A DNA stretch of 64,000 bases, from contig NZ_CP108454.1 of the NCBI RefSeq assembly GCF_036240795.1, forward strand, positions 2,666,001-2,730,000, given 5' to 3'. The notes under the pieces were generated by a model, which made no database searches, had not been told where the DNA came from, and saw nothing but the letters and a program-made list of their open reading frames with translations. Made by a program: the position numbers and the translations under genes. This DNA comes from Streptomyces sp. NBC_01268 (GTDB lineage: Bacteria; Actinomycetota; Actinomycetes; Streptomycetales; Streptomycetaceae). How positions within the stretch are numbered: position 1 is the stretch's first letter; every line of letters begins with the position of its first letter. Positions 17,787-26,149 of the stretch are shown one piece after another.

Positions 17787-19196
17787 TTAGGCGCGGGGGG
17801 TCCTGAAGCGGGCGTGGAGGCTGCGGGCGGAGGCGTCGGTGAGGGAGGCGATCTGGTCGACGATCACCCGCTTGCGGGAACGGTCGTCGGGCGCCTCGGC
17901 GAACAGGGCGCGGAACTGCGGGTCGAGCCCCTCGGGCGCGCGGGCGGTGAGCGCCTCGGCGAGCTCGGCGAGGACGATCCGCTGGTCGGCGCGGAGCGCC
18001 TCCTGTTCGGCGCGCTGCATCACGTACCGGTCGGCGACGGCCTTGAGGACCGCGCACTCGTTGCGGGTCTCGCGGGGGACGACGAGTTCGGCGTCGTAGC
18101 GGGTGAGGCGGCCGGAGCCGAAGGCCTGCCGGGTGGCCCCTTCGGCGGCGAGGCAGAAGCGCCCGATGAGCTGGCTGGTGGCGTCCTTGAGGCGGGACTG
18201 GGCGACGGCCGACCCGTCGTATCCGTGCGGCCACCACTCCTGGTCGACGAGCCGGTCGAGGGCGTCGGCGAGCTCCTGCGGGTCGGTGTCCTCCGGTACG
18301 TACCGGCCGAGGGCGACGGCCCAGATGTCGGCGCGCTCGGGCTCGGCGAGCAGCAGGTTGGGGTCGATGTGCCCGGCGTGCAGGCCGTCCTCGAAGTCGT
18401 GCACCGAGTAGGCCACGTCGTCGGACCAGTCCATGACCTGGGCCTCGAAGCACTTGCGGTGGGCGGGGGCGCCGGCCCGGATCCACGCGAAGACGGGCAG
18501 GTCGTCCTCGTACACGCCGAACTTCGGCGAGCCGGGGTCGGTGGGGTGGCCGCCGCGCCCCCAGGGGTACTTGGTGGCGGCGTCGAGGGCGGCGCGGGTG
18601 AGGTTGAGGCCGACGCCGAGGGGCCTGCCGGTGTCGGGGTCGGCGATGAACCGCTTGGGCTCGATCCGGGTGAGCAGGCGCAGCGACTGGGCGTTGCCCT
18701 CGAAGCCGCCGCAGTCCTTGGCGAAGTCGTTGAGGGCCTGCTCGCCGTTGTGCCCGAACGGCGGGTGGCCCATGTCGTGGGCCAGGCAGGCGGCCTCGAC
18801 GAGGTCGGGGTCGCAGCCGAGGGCGGCCCCGAGCTCGCGGCCGACCTGGGCGCACTCCAGGGAGTGGGTGAGCCGGGTGCGGGGGCTGGCGTCCCAGGCG
18901 TGGCTGAGCGTGCCGGGGGTGACGACCTGGGTCTTGCCGGCGAGGCGGCGCAGCGCGGCGGAGTGCAGAACCCGGGCCCGGTCGCGCTGGAAGGCGGTCC
19001 GCCCCGGGCGTTTGTCGGGCTCGGCGGCCCAGCGCTCGGTGGCGGCGGCGTCGTAGCCGGGGGTGTCCGTGCCGTCGGTCTTCTCGGCGTTGCCGGTGTT
19101 GCTGGTGCTGTCGGCGTTGCCGGTGTTGCTGGTGCTGTCGGTGTTGCCGGTGCTGTCGGTGGAGTAGGTGCCGTTGATGTCTCCGATGCCTTCCAT
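17787..19196 (-). CDS. dgt: Deoxyguanosinetriphosphate triphosphohydrolase-like protein (dGTPase)
   Basis: 469 residues. HD-domain metal ligands include His111 and the pair His140-Asp141 in [17 protein letters not shown], the signature of dGTPases that cleave dNTP to deoxynucleoside and tripolyphosphate. [15 protein letters not shown] and [17 protein letters not shown] are further family motifs. The first 45 residues are an odd Ser/Thr/Asn/Asp-rich tail built from a 9-residue repeat (DSTSNTGNA) encoded by a 27-bp DNA tandem repeat. It is probably disordered and variable between strains. Part of the dnaG region on the minus strand. Confidence 0.92.
   Translation of the reverse strand: MEGIGDINGTYSTDSTGNTDSTSNTGNADSTSNTGNAEKTDGTDTPGYDAAATERWAAEPDKRPGRTAFQRDRARVLHSAALRRLAGKTQVVTPGTLSHAWDASPRTRLTHSLECAQVGRELGAALGCDPDLVEAACLAHDMGHPPFGHNGEQALNDFAKDCGGFEGNAQSLRLLTRIEPKRFIADPDTGRPLGVGLNLTRAALDAATKYPWGRGGHPTDPGSPKFGVYEDDLPVFAWIRAGAPAHRKCFEAQVMDWSDDVAYSVHDFEDGLHAGHIDPNLLLAEPERADIWAVALGRYVPEDTDPQELADALDRLVDQEWWPHGYDGSAVAQSRLKDATSQLIGRFCLAAEGATRQAFGSGRLTRYDAELVVPRETRNECAVLKAVADRYVMQRAEQEALRADQRIVLAELAEALTARAPEGLDPQFRALFAEAPDDRSRKRVIVDQIASLTDASARSLHARFRTPRA
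19084..19155. repeat. 27-bp tandem repeat inside the dgt N-terminus
   Basis: Two identical 27-bp units (19084-19110, 19111-19137) and a third, 18-bp partial and slightly changed copy (19138-19155). In-frame unit length means copy-number change would lengthen the protein tail without disrupting it. Confidence 0.88.
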
Positions 19197-19231
19197 GTCC
19201 CGAAGGTAACCGGCGGGACGGACAACCGGGA

Positions 19232-19993
19232 CTAAGTGGCTGCGAGTTCCCGCCGGGGTGCGCGGGACAGGGCCTGCTCGTAGCGGTGCAGGACCAGCCG
19301 GGCCAGTGCCGGGTGGGCGCCCAGCGGGGCCGAGGCGATCCAGGGGGCGTGCGCGGCGGCGCGGGTGGCGAAGAGCCCGGGGGCGGTGAAGCAGGAGGCG
19401 ACGGCCACCCGGTGGCGGCCGCGGGCGGCGAGGGCGCGCAGGGCCTCGGGGACGGTGGGGGCGGTGGCGGAGGCGTACGCGGCGACGACGGGCACGCCGC
19501 CGAGGCGTTCGCCGAGCAGCGCGGCGAGCCTGCGGGTGCCGGCGCCCGACTCCGGGTCGCGGGACCCGGCGGCGGCCAGGACCACCCCGGTGGCCCGGGA
19601 GGCCCCGTCCCCGGCGGTCCAGCCGGCCTCGGCGAGCCGGTCGGCGAGCGCCTCGACGAGGAGGGGGTGCGGGCCGAGCGGGGCGGCGACCCGGGTGCCG
19701 GGGGCGAGCGCGGCGGCGGCGGGCAGGTCGTGCTTGACGTGGTGGCCGGGGGCGAAGAGCAGCGGCACGAGCACGGCGCCCGGCACGGACGCGGCTGCCC
19801 GCACGTCCGCGAGCGCGTCCGGGAGCAGGGGCGCGTTCAGCTCGATGTGGGCGAGCCGGACGTCGAGGCCCGGGCGGAGTTCGCGGACCCGGTCGACGAG
19901 GAGGCCGAGGGTGGCGGCGGCGCGGGGGTCACGGCTGCCGTGGCCTACGGCTATCAGGGTGGGGGCGTGGCCGGGTGGCTCGTGCGGCGTCAT
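19232..19993 (-). CDS. Sirohydrochlorin chelatase-like protein (CbiX/SirB family)
   Basis: 253 residues comprising two CbiX-type half domains. The first contains [17 protein letters not shown] with the metal-binding His and [30 protein letters not shown] supplies the second histidine pair. The family inserts iron or cobalt into sirohydrochlorin for siroheme or B12. Given nasA 2.5 kb away and nirB 12 kb away, a role in making siroheme for nitrite/sulfite reductase is the most likely reading (inference). Monocistronic, preceded by a repeat-rich spacer. Confidence 0.85.
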   Translation of the reverse strand: MTPHEPPGHAPTLIAVGHGSRDPRAAATLGLLVDRVRELRPGLDVRLAHIELNAPLLPDALADVRAAASVPGAVLVPLLFAPGHHVKHDLPAAAALAPGTRVAAPLGPHPLLVEALADRLAEAGWTAGDGASRATGVVLAAAGSRDPESGAGTRRLAALLGERLGGVPVVAAYASATAPTVPEALRALAARGRHRVAVASCFTAPGLFATRAAAHAPWIASAPLGAHPALARLVLHRYEQALSRAPRRELAAT

Positions 19994-20088
19994 GCGGGGA
20001 TCCTGCCGGGGGCGGGTTGCCCCGGCGTTTCGCGGACGTCACGAGTGGCTGCGGCGGGTGGGGAGCGCAGGTCGGGGCGGCGGGGCGC

Positions 20089-20222
20089 GCCGGCGCCGCG
20101 GGCCGGGAGCCGGGGCGCGCGGGAAGCCGGGGCGCCGGGGCGCCGGGCGCGCGGGAAGCCGGGGGCCGGGAGCCGGGAGCCGGGGCGCGCGGGAAGCCGG
20201 GGCGCCGGGCGCCCGGGCGCCG
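20089..20222. repeat. Extremely GC-rich repetitive spacer
   Basis: About 130 bp with almost no T and few A bases. A 37-bp sequence is repeated exactly at 20103-20139 and 20173-20209 (offset 70), and shorter pieces (GGGAAGCCGGGG, GCGCCGGGCG) recur between them. It lies downstream of the GNAT gene and upstream of the chelatase gene, both on the minus strand. No coding potential is supported. Confidence 0.8.
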
Positions 20223-20249
20223 CTGTGGGCGTCGTCCCGGCCGGCGCCG

Positions 20250-20951
20250 CTACGCGTCCAGCCAGACCCTCAGTCGTCCGATGGTCCCGAAGCCCGCCGC
20301 CACCGCCGGAGACAGGTCGTCGCCGGACTCGTAGCCGACGGCGGCGCGGTCGGGTGCGAGGTGGGAGAGGGCGCCCGCCCAGGCGGCGGAGGGGTCGACG
20401 CCGGGGGCGGTGAAGAGGTTGGAGATGCCGGTCACCGTGCCGCTGTCGGTGAGGACGGCGCCGCCGACGATCCGCCCGTCGGGGGCGTGGCCCGCGACGA
20501 GCGTCGTGTCCGGGTCGGCGAGGAGCTCGGGGCGGAAGAGGGCCGCCTCGTCCTCGTCGCCGTCGCTCCAGGCGAGGGCCCAGGCGGCGAGTTCGGCGCG
20601 GCTGCTCACGGGGCGCCAGCCGGCGGGGGCGGCGGGGCGCGGGAGGCCGGCGGGGCGGTGGATCCACTGGGCCTCGAAGAGCAGCCGGAAGCCTTCGGCG
20701 GCCAGGTCGAGCCGGGCGTGGCTGTCCTTGACGGAGGCGCCGGGGGTGCTGCGGTCGATGCCGGCCAGGACGTCGGCCGGGCCGGCGTCCTCGGTCAGGG
20801 TGACGGCGTCCGGGTAGTAGAGCGGGGTGCGGCGGGAGTTGGTCCAGGCACGGGCGCCGAACGCGCCGGCGTGGCCGTGGGCCCGGCAGATGGTGTCGCA
20901 CCAGACCGCGTTGTTGCGGACGGCTTCGTCGAGCGCGGCGTCGATGATCAT
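20250..20951 (-). CDS. GNAT-like acetyltransferase
   Basis: 233 residues, ATG at 20951. The C-terminal half resembles a degenerate GNAT domain (DGRIVGGAVLTDSGTVTGISNLFTA, then ALSHLAPDRAAVGYESGDDLSPAVAAGFGTIGRLRVWL). The N-terminal half (AVWCDTICRAHGHAGAFGARAWTNSRRTP) is typical of actinobacterial proteins annotated only as acetyltransferase-like. The usual Q/RxxGxG/A loop is not clear, so catalytic activity is uncertain. Monocistronic and divergent from the aquaporin gene. Confidence 0.75.
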   Translation of the reverse strand: MIIDAALDEAVRNNAVWCDTICRAHGHAGAFGARAWTNSRRTPLYYPDAVTLTEDAGPADVLAGIDRSTPGASVKDSHARLDLAAEGFRLLFEAQWIHRPAGLPRPAAPAGWRPVSSRAELAAWALAWSDGDEDEAALFRPELLADPDTTLVAGHAPDGRIVGGAVLTDSGTVTGISNLFTAPGVDPSAAWAGALSHLAPDRAAVGYESGDDLSPAVAAGFGTIGRLRVWLDA

Positions 20952-21029
20952 GGGCGGATCGTAAGGGGAGAGGGCGGGGTGACATCCACCCCTTTTCCGG
21001 GTTCCGCCCTGCGGAATATATTTTCCACC

Positions 21030-21755
21030 ATGAGAATGTCCCCCGCGTCCCTCCCCCGACGCGTCACCGCCGAGTTCACCGGCACCGCCGCCCTCGTCGC
21101 CGTCATCGTCGGCTCCGGCATCCGCGCCGACTCCCTCAGCCAGGACATCGGCGTCAGGCTGCTCGCCAACGCCCTCGCCTCCGCCATCGGCCTCGGCCTG
21201 CTCATCGCCCTCCTCGGCCCGCTCTCCGGCGCCCACTTCAACCCCGTCGTCACCCTCTCCGAGTGGTGGTCGCGCCGCCGCGAGGGCCGGGCCGGGGAGG
21301 CCGCCGGGTACATCGCCGCCCAGCTCACCGGCGCCGTCGCGGGCGCCCTGCTCGCCGAGGCCATGTTCGGGCGGGCGCCCGGCACCCTCGCCACCGTGCC
21401 GCGCGCCGCACCGCACCTGCTGCTCGGCGAGGCCGTCGCCACCGCCGGGCTCGTCCTCGTCGTCCAGGGCCTGCGCCGCATCGGGCGCCTCCCCCTCGCC
21501 CCGGTCGCCGTCGCCGGCTACATCGGGGCGGCGATCTGGTTCACCTCCTCCGGCTCCTTCGCCAACCCGGCTGCCACCGTCGGCCGCGCCTTCTCCGACT
21601 CCTTCACCGGCATCGCCCCCGGTTCCGTCCCCGCCTTCGCCGCCGCCCAGCTCCTCGGCATGCTGCTCGGCATGGGCCTCGCGGCCGCGCTCTACGGGAA
21701 TCCCGCCGCCCCGGCGAGTGAACCGAACGGCGTTCCCACGCGTCGGAGCAGGTGA
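21030..21755 (+). CDS. MIP-family channel (aquaporin/glycerol-facilitator-like)
   Basis: 241 residues with six hydrophobic helices and two half-helix loops. The first NPA box is NPV (71-73, GAHFNPVVTLS) and the second is NPA (179-181, FANPAATV). The Arg that normally follows the second NPA in the selectivity filter is missing (Ala). Many bacterial channels of this subgroup are associated with arsenite or small neutral solutes, but no ars gene is nearby. An A/T-rich patch (GGAATATATTTTCC, 21012-21025), unusual here, precedes the ATG and may be promoter or operator. Confidence 0.85.
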   Translation: MRMSPASLPRRVTAEFTGTAALVAVIVGSGIRADSLSQDIGVRLLANALASAIGLGLLIALLGPLSGAHFNPVVTLSEWWSRRREGRAGEAAGYIAAQLTGAVAGALLAEAMFGRAPGTLATVPRAAPHLLLGEAVATAGLVLVVQGLRRIGRLPLAPVAVAGYIGAAIWFTSSGSFANPAATVGRAFSDSFTGIAPGSVPAFAAAQLLGMLLGMGLAAALYGNPAAPASEPNGVPTRRSR

Positions 21756-21785
21756 CCGCCCCCGCACCACCCACGGAGGACCCCC

Positions 21786-22475
21786 ATGCGCGGCGTACGC
21801 CTGCCGCTCCCCCGGACCACCCGGGCCCGCCGCCGCACCGTCCAGGCCGTCATGCTCGGCGCCGTCCTCGCCCTCGCCCCGGCCACCTGGATGCACACCA
21901 CCGCCGGGGACCGGCTGCGGACCACCGCCGACGTGCCCGCGCAGGACGTCGCCGTCGTCTTCGGCGCCGGACTGTGGAAGGGGCGCCCCACCCCGTACCT
22001 CGCGCACCGCCTCGACGCGGCCGCCGAGCTCTACCGCTCCGGCAAGGTCCGGGTGCTGCTCGTCACCGGCGACAACAGTCGCACCGAGTACGACGAGCCG
22101 AGCGCCATGCGGAAGTACCTCGCCGCCCGCGGCGTCCCGGACGACAAGGTCGTCAGCGACTACGCCGGATTCGACACCTGGGACTCCTGCGTCCGCGCCA
22201 AGAAGATCTTCGGCGTGGACCGGGCCGTCCTCGTCACCCAGGACTTCCACATCAAACGGGCCGTCGCCCTCTGCGGCGCGGCCGGCGTCGCCTCGTACGG
22301 CGTCGGGGTCGCCGAACCCCACGACGCCACCTGGTACTACGGCACCACCCGCGAGCTCGCCGCCGCCGGGAAGGCCGCCCTCGACGCGGCCCTGCGCCCC
22401 GACCCGCACTTCCTCGGCACCCGCGAGGACGGGGTCGCGAAGGCGCTGGCCGCCTCACCCCGGACCCGGTCCTGA
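21786..22475 (+). CDS. SanA/YdcF-type DUF218 protein
   Basis: 229 residues; GGAGG 6 nt before the ATG. One N-terminal membrane helix (MLGAVLALAPATW) leads to a DUF218 domain with VAVVFGAGLWKGRPTPYLAHRLDAA, VLLVTGDN and VLVTQDFHIKRAVALC. The family includes E. coli SanA and ElyC, linked to vancomycin sensitivity and peptidoglycan or undecaprenyl metabolism; biochemical function is not settled. It lies 30 nt after the channel gene, so the two are probably co-transcribed. Confidence 0.88.
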   Translation: MRGVRLPLPRTTRARRRTVQAVMLGAVLALAPATWMHTTAGDRLRTTADVPAQDVAVVFGAGLWKGRPTPYLAHRLDAAAELYRSGKVRVLLVTGDNSRTEYDEPSAMRKYLAARGVPDDKVVSDYAGFDTWDSCVRAKKIFGVDRAVLVTQDFHIKRAVALCGAAGVASYGVGVAEPHDATWYYGTTRELAAAGKAALDAALRPDPHFLGTREDGVAKALAASPRTRS

Positions 22476-22495
22476 CCTGAGCGCCTGGCACCCTC

Positions 22496-22536
22496 CCCGT
22501 AATACGGCGGGCGGCCGCCCGTAACACGGCGGCCGC
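22496..22536 (+). promoter_or_regulatory. Candidate nitrogen-regulator site upstream of nasA
   Basis: The sequence CCGTAAyACGGCGG occurs twice exactly 22 bp apart (GTAAT at 22499-22503, GTAAC at 22521-22525). 22 bp is the spacing of the two a-half-sites of a GlnR box (gTnAc-n6-GaAAc-n6-gTnAc-n6-GaAAc). The b-half-sites (22510-22514, 22532-22536) do not match GAAAC. It may be a weak GlnR box or a site for another nitrate regulator. Confidence 0.35.
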
Positions 22537-22547
22537 ACCCTCGGACC

Positions 22548-24662
22548 ATGTCCGAGGTCAGCACCGTCCCCACCCACTGCCCCTACTGCGCCCTCCAGTG
22601 CGGCATGAGCCTGCGCCCCACGCCCGGCGCGGAACTCCCCGTGGAGGTGGTCGAGCGGCCCGGCTTCCCCGTCAACCGGGGCGCGCTGTGCGGCAAGGGC
22701 CGTACCGCGCCCGCCGTGCTCTCCACCCGGGTCAGGCTCACCGAGCCGCTGGTCCGCGACCCCGGGACGGGCCGGCTGGCGCCCGCCACCTGGGAGGAGG
22801 CGCTGACGGCCGTCGCCGACGGACTGCGCCGCACCCGCGCCGGGCACGGCCCCGACGCCGTGGGCGTCTTCGGCGGCGGCGGACTCACCAACGAGAAGGC
22901 GTACGCGCTGGGCAAGTTCGCCCGACTCGTCCTCGCCACCTCGCAGATCGACTACAACGGGCGCTTCTGCATGTCCTCCGCGGCCGCCGCCCACCAGCGG
23001 GCCTTCGGCCTCGACCGGGGCCTGCCGTTCCCCCTGGAGGACGTCCCGAAGACCGGCTGCGTGATCCTCGTCGGTTCCAACCTCGCCGAGACCATGCCGC
23101 CCGCGCTGCGCTACCTCACCGAACTCAAGGCCAACGGCGGCACCCTGATCGTCGTCGACCCGCGCCGCACCCGCACCGCCGAGCAGGCCGACCTGCACCT
23201 CGCGCCCCGCCCCGGCACCGACCTCGCGCTCGCCCTCGGCATGCTCCACCTCGTCGTCGCCGAGGGCCGGGTCGACGAGGAGTTCGTCGCCGCCCGCACC
23301 GACGGCTGGCCCGCCGCCCGCGCCGGGGCCATGTCCCACTGGCCCGAGCACGTGGAGCGCCTCACCGGCGTCCCCGTGCCGCAGCTGCGCGAGGCGGTAC
23401 GGATGTTCTGCGACGCCGACAGCGGCATGGTGCTCACCGCCCGCGGCCCGGAGCAGCAGTCCAAGGGCACCGACACCGTCGGCGCCTGGATCAACCTGTG
23501 CCTCGCCACCGGCAAGGCCGGCCGGCCGCTCAGCGGCTACGGCTGCCTCACCGGCCAGGGCAACGGGCAGGGCGGGCGCGAGCACGGCCAGAAGGCGGAC
23601 CAGCTCCCCGGCTACCGCAAGCTGGACGACCCGGCCGCGCGGGCACACGTCGCCGGTGTGTGGGGCGTCGCGCCGGAATCCCTGCCGGGGCCCGGGCGCA
23701 GCGCGTACGAACTCCTCGACGCCCTCGGCGGCGAGGTGAAGGCGCTGCTGCTGATGGGCTCCAACCCGGTCGTCTCCGCGCCCCGCGCCGCGCACGTCGA
23801 GGAGCGGCTGCGGTCCCTCGACTTCCTGGCCGTCGCCGACGTCGTCCTGTCCGAGACGGCCGCACTCGCCGACGTCGTCCTGCCGGTCACCCAGTGGGCC
23901 GAGGAGACCGGCACCACCACCAGCCTGGAGGGCAGGGTGCTGCTGCGCCGCCGCGCCCTCACCCCGCCGCCCGGCGTCCGCAGCGACCTGGAGGTGCTGC
24001 ACGGGCTCGCCGCGCTGCTCGACTGGGAGAAGGGCTTCCCGACCGACCCCGAGGAGGTCTTCGACGAGCTGCGGCGCGCCTCCGCGGGCGGCGCCGCCGA
24101 CTACGCGGGCATCGGCTACCGCCGCATCGAGGAGGAACAGGGCGTCTTCTGGCCCTGCCCCGAGACCGGCCCCGGCGAGCGGCCCCACCCCGGCACCCCG
24201 CGCCTCTTCCTCGACCGCTTCGCGACGGCCGACGGGCGGGCCCGCTTCGTGCCCGTGGTGCACCGTCCGGCGGCGGAGGAGACGGACGCCGAGTACCCCG
24301 TGGTCCTCACCACCGGCCGGGTCGTGTCCCAGTACCAGTCGGGCGCGCAGACCCGGCGGGTCCCCGAGCTGAACGCCGCCGCGCCCGGCCCGTTCGTGGA
24401 GCTGCACCCCCGGCTCGCCGAACGCGTCGGCGTCGCCGAGGGCGACCCGGTCGCCGTGCACTCGCGGCGCGGGACGGCCGTGGCGCCCGCCCGGATCACC
24501 ACCGCGATCCGCCCCGACACCGTCTTCATGCCCTTCCACTGGGCGGGCGAGGGCCGCGCCAACACCCTCACCAACCCGGCGCTCGACCCGGTCTCCCGGA
24601 TGCCCGAGTTCAAGGTGTGCGCGGTCCGCCTGGAGCGGGCCACCGACGCTACGGGCGCCTGA
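22548..24662 (+). CDS. nasA: Assimilatory nitrate reductase, molybdopterin catalytic subunit
   Basis: 704 residues. Cys11, Cys14, Cys18 (HCPYCALQCG) and Cys48 (ALCGKG) hold an N-terminal [4Fe-4S] cluster. Cys141 in NGRFCMSSAAA is the expected Mo ligand. The bis-MGD-binding and C-terminal molydopterin-binding domains are present (VVLTTGRVVSQYQSGAQTRR, MPFHWAGEGRANTLTNPALDP). It reduces nitrate to nitrite in the cytoplasm; nitrite then goes to the NirB/NirD enzyme encoded at 32.8-35.7 kb. The 3' end overlaps the convergent gene at 24649 by 14 nt. Likely controlled by nitrogen regulators. Confidence 0.94.
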   Translation: MSEVSTVPTHCPYCALQCGMSLRPTPGAELPVEVVERPGFPVNRGALCGKGRTAPAVLSTRVRLTEPLVRDPGTGRLAPATWEEALTAVADGLRRTRAGHGPDAVGVFGGGGLTNEKAYALGKFARLVLATSQIDYNGRFCMSSAAAAHQRAFGLDRGLPFPLEDVPKTGCVILVGSNLAETMPPALRYLTELKANGGTLIVVDPRRTRTAEQADLHLAPRPGTDLALALGMLHLVVAEGRVDEEFVAARTDGWPAARAGAMSHWPEHVERLTGVPVPQLREAVRMFCDADSGMVLTARGPEQQSKGTDTVGAWINLCLATGKAGRPLSGYGCLTGQGNGQGGREHGQKADQLPGYRKLDDPAARAHVAGVWGVAPESLPGPGRSAYELLDALGGEVKALLLMGSNPVVSAPRAAHVEERLRSLDFLAVADVVLSETAALADVVLPVTQWAEETGTTTSLEGRVLLRRRALTPPPGVRSDLEVLHGLAALLDWEKGFPTDPEEVFDELRRASAGGAADYAGIGYRRIEEEQGVFWPCPETGPGERPHPGTPRLFLDRFATADGRARFVPVVHRPAAEETDAEYPVVLTTGRVVSQYQSGAQTRRVPELNAAAPGPFVELHPRLAERVGVAEGDPVAVHSRRGTAVAPARITTAIRPDTVFMPFHWAGEGRANTLTNPALDPVSRMPEFKVCAVRLERATDATGA

Positions 24663-25035
24663 ACCAGTCCCCGCTCACGATGACCGGACCGAGCGGCGCG
24701 CCGGGCGCCGCCACGTACACCCACGCGGACAGGTACGCCCCGTCCCCGGACCGCACCACCTCCCGCACCACCCGCTCGTACCCGGCGGGCTCCTCCAACC
24801 GGTCCAGTACGCCGAGGAGTTCGCCGTACCGGCCGGGCGCGGCGGTCAGCAGCGCCCCCGCGACCCGGCCCTCGCCCGGCACCACGAACGGATAGCCGGG
24901 CCCGTCGTGGAGCAGCGCCCCCGGCAGCACGGCGTCCTCCTCGGCGCCGGTGCGGCCCCACAGGAAGCGGTCGTGGTTGTACGCGCCCGGGCGCAGCGTC
25001 CCGTACACGAAGAAGGGCAGCGCCTCGTCCGTCAC
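24649..25035 (-). CDS. Gamma-glutamylcyclotransferase-like (AIG2/GGCT fold) protein
   Basis: 128 residues, GTG start overlapping the cutA stop (GTGA), so translationally coupled. The N-terminal motif FFVYGTLRPGAYNHDRF is the YGTLR loop of the GGCT fold; PGYPFVVPGEGRVAGALL and LDRLEEPAGYERVVREVV, with the catalytic Glu region, follow. The family cyclises gamma-glutamyl amines or acts on related adducts; exact substrate unknown. Confidence 0.85.
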   Translation of the reverse strand: MTDEALPFFVYGTLRPGAYNHDRFLWGRTGAEEDAVLPGALLHDGPGYPFVVPGEGRVAGALLTAAPGRYGELLGVLDRLEEPAGYERVVREVVRSGDGAYLSAWVYVAAPGAPLGPVIVSGDWFRRP

Positions 25036-25349
25036 GGAGCGGCGGTCTCCCGCTCGACCCACCGCGCGTACTCGGCGCTCACCCGCGCCACCGGGGTCGC
25101 GAGGATCTCGGGCGTCTCGTAGTCGTGCGCGGCGAGGAGGTGCGCCTCCAGGGCCGCGTAGCGGAGCTCGGTGGTCTTGAACACCACCTGCCACTCCTCT
25201 GCGCCGTCGACCGCGCCCTGCCACCAGTAGACGGACGTGAGCGGCCCGGAGACCTGCGCGCAGGCGGCGACCCGGGCCTCGACGGCACCGCGGGCCAGGG
25301 CCTCGGCCTTGGCGCGGGCGTCGGTGGTGGTGAGGACGGTGAGGATCAC
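25032..25349 (-). CDS. cutA: Divalent-cation tolerance protein CutA
   Basis: 105 residues, GTG start at 25349. Family signature: VLTTTDARAKAEALARGAVEARVAACAQV, then SVYWWQGAVDGAEEWQVVFKTT and HDYETPEILATPV. CutA1 proteins are very stable trimers of cytoplasmic location linked to copper or divalent-cation tolerance, with unclear mechanism. The first gene of a two-gene operon with the GGCT-like gene. Confidence 0.92.
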   Translation of the reverse strand: MILTVLTTTDARAKAEALARGAVEARVAACAQVSGPLTSVYWWQGAVDGAEEWQVVFKTTELRYAALEAHLLAAHDYETPEILATPVARVSAEYARWVERETAAP

Positions 25350-25487
25350 CCGCCCACCGTACGACAGGGCGGTGGGCCGGGGGCGCCGGCCGTGCCGGTG
25401 TTTCCGCGCCCCGCGCCGCGGCGGGTGAACCACCTCCCCGTGCCGCCTCTCGGCCGAACCGACCGGCGCGCGGAGGGGATCGCCAGG

Positions 25488-26081
25488 TCAACCGGCGTAC
25501 GGGCGGACGGACTTCGCGTCCCGGAGGGCGTGGGCCCACCAGGCGAGCTGGTCGAGCATCGACTTGGCGGCGATGTCCGGACCCTCGGGGTCCTTGGGGG
25601 AGCCGTCCTCGTGGAAGCGGCCGTGGGCGCCGTGGAAGGAGACGGTGTCGCGGACCGTGACGGCGTGCATCTCGGCGTAGACCTGGCGGAGTTGCTCGAC
25701 GGCGCGCAGGCCGCCGGAGATGCCGCCGTAGGAGACGAAGCCGACGGGCTTGGCCTGCCATTCGGTGAAGTGCCAGTCGATCAGGGACTTGAGGGAGGCG
25801 GGGAAGGAATGGTTGTACTCGGGGGTGAGGACGACGAAGGCGTCGGCGGCGGCGAGCACCGGGGTGACCTTGCCGAGTTCGGCGCGGACGGCGGGGGCGG
25901 GGGTGTGGGAGAGGGCGGTGGGCAGGTCGACCTCGGCGAGGTCGACGACGTCGACGGCGAAGTCGTCGCGCTCGGCGGTGCGGGCGGTGAACCAGTCGGC
26001 GACGACGGGGCCGAAGCGGCCCTCGCGGTTGCTGGCGACGATGACGGCGAGACGGAGGGGGTTCGGATGCGTGGTGTCCAT
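25488..26081 (-). CDS. NADPH-dependent FMN reductase, SoxR-regulated type
   Basis: 197-residue flavodoxin-like reductase. The phosphate-binding loop is VIVASNREGRFGPVVADWF, and LTPEYNHSFPASLKSLIDW is the family signature. GFVSYGGISGGLRAVEQLRQV forms the second flavin loop. The gene sits directly behind a consensus SoxR box. From memory, the S. coelicolor orthologue (SCO2478) is one of five SoxR targets there, induced by redox-active compounds such as actinorhodin. It may reduce quinones or act on pigments. Confidence 0.93.
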   Translation of the reverse strand: MDTTHPNPLRLAVIVASNREGRFGPVVADWFTARTAERDDFAVDVVDLAEVDLPTALSHTPAPAVRAELGKVTPVLAAADAFVVLTPEYNHSFPASLKSLIDWHFTEWQAKPVGFVSYGGISGGLRAVEQLRQVYAEMHAVTVRDTVSFHGAHGRFHEDGSPKDPEGPDIAAKSMLDQLAWWAHALRDAKSVRPYAG

Positions 26082-26096
26082 GACGAGGATGCTGGT

Positions 26097-26116
26097 ACCT
26101 CAAGCGGACTTGAGGT
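26097..26116. promoter_or_regulatory. SoxR box in the FMN reductase promoter
   Basis: ACCTCAAG-CGGA-CTTGAGGT: perfect 8-bp arms around 4 bp, containing the consensus CCTCAAG-N4-CTTGAGG. It starts 15 bp upstream of the ATG of the reductase. On the minus strand TTGACC overlaps its left arm, compatible with a MerR-type promoter of unusually long spacer. No soxR gene lies in this window. Confidence 0.9.
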
Positions 26117-26149
26117 CAAGCCCGGAGCTCTCGGCATACGGTGGGACCC

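Noticed and set aside
20952..22409. 486-codon extension of the GNAT gene towards nasA
   Set aside because: It is antisense to the aquaporin and DUF218 genes; composition is Gly/Glu/Ala shadow. The ATG at 20951 starts the recognisable protein.
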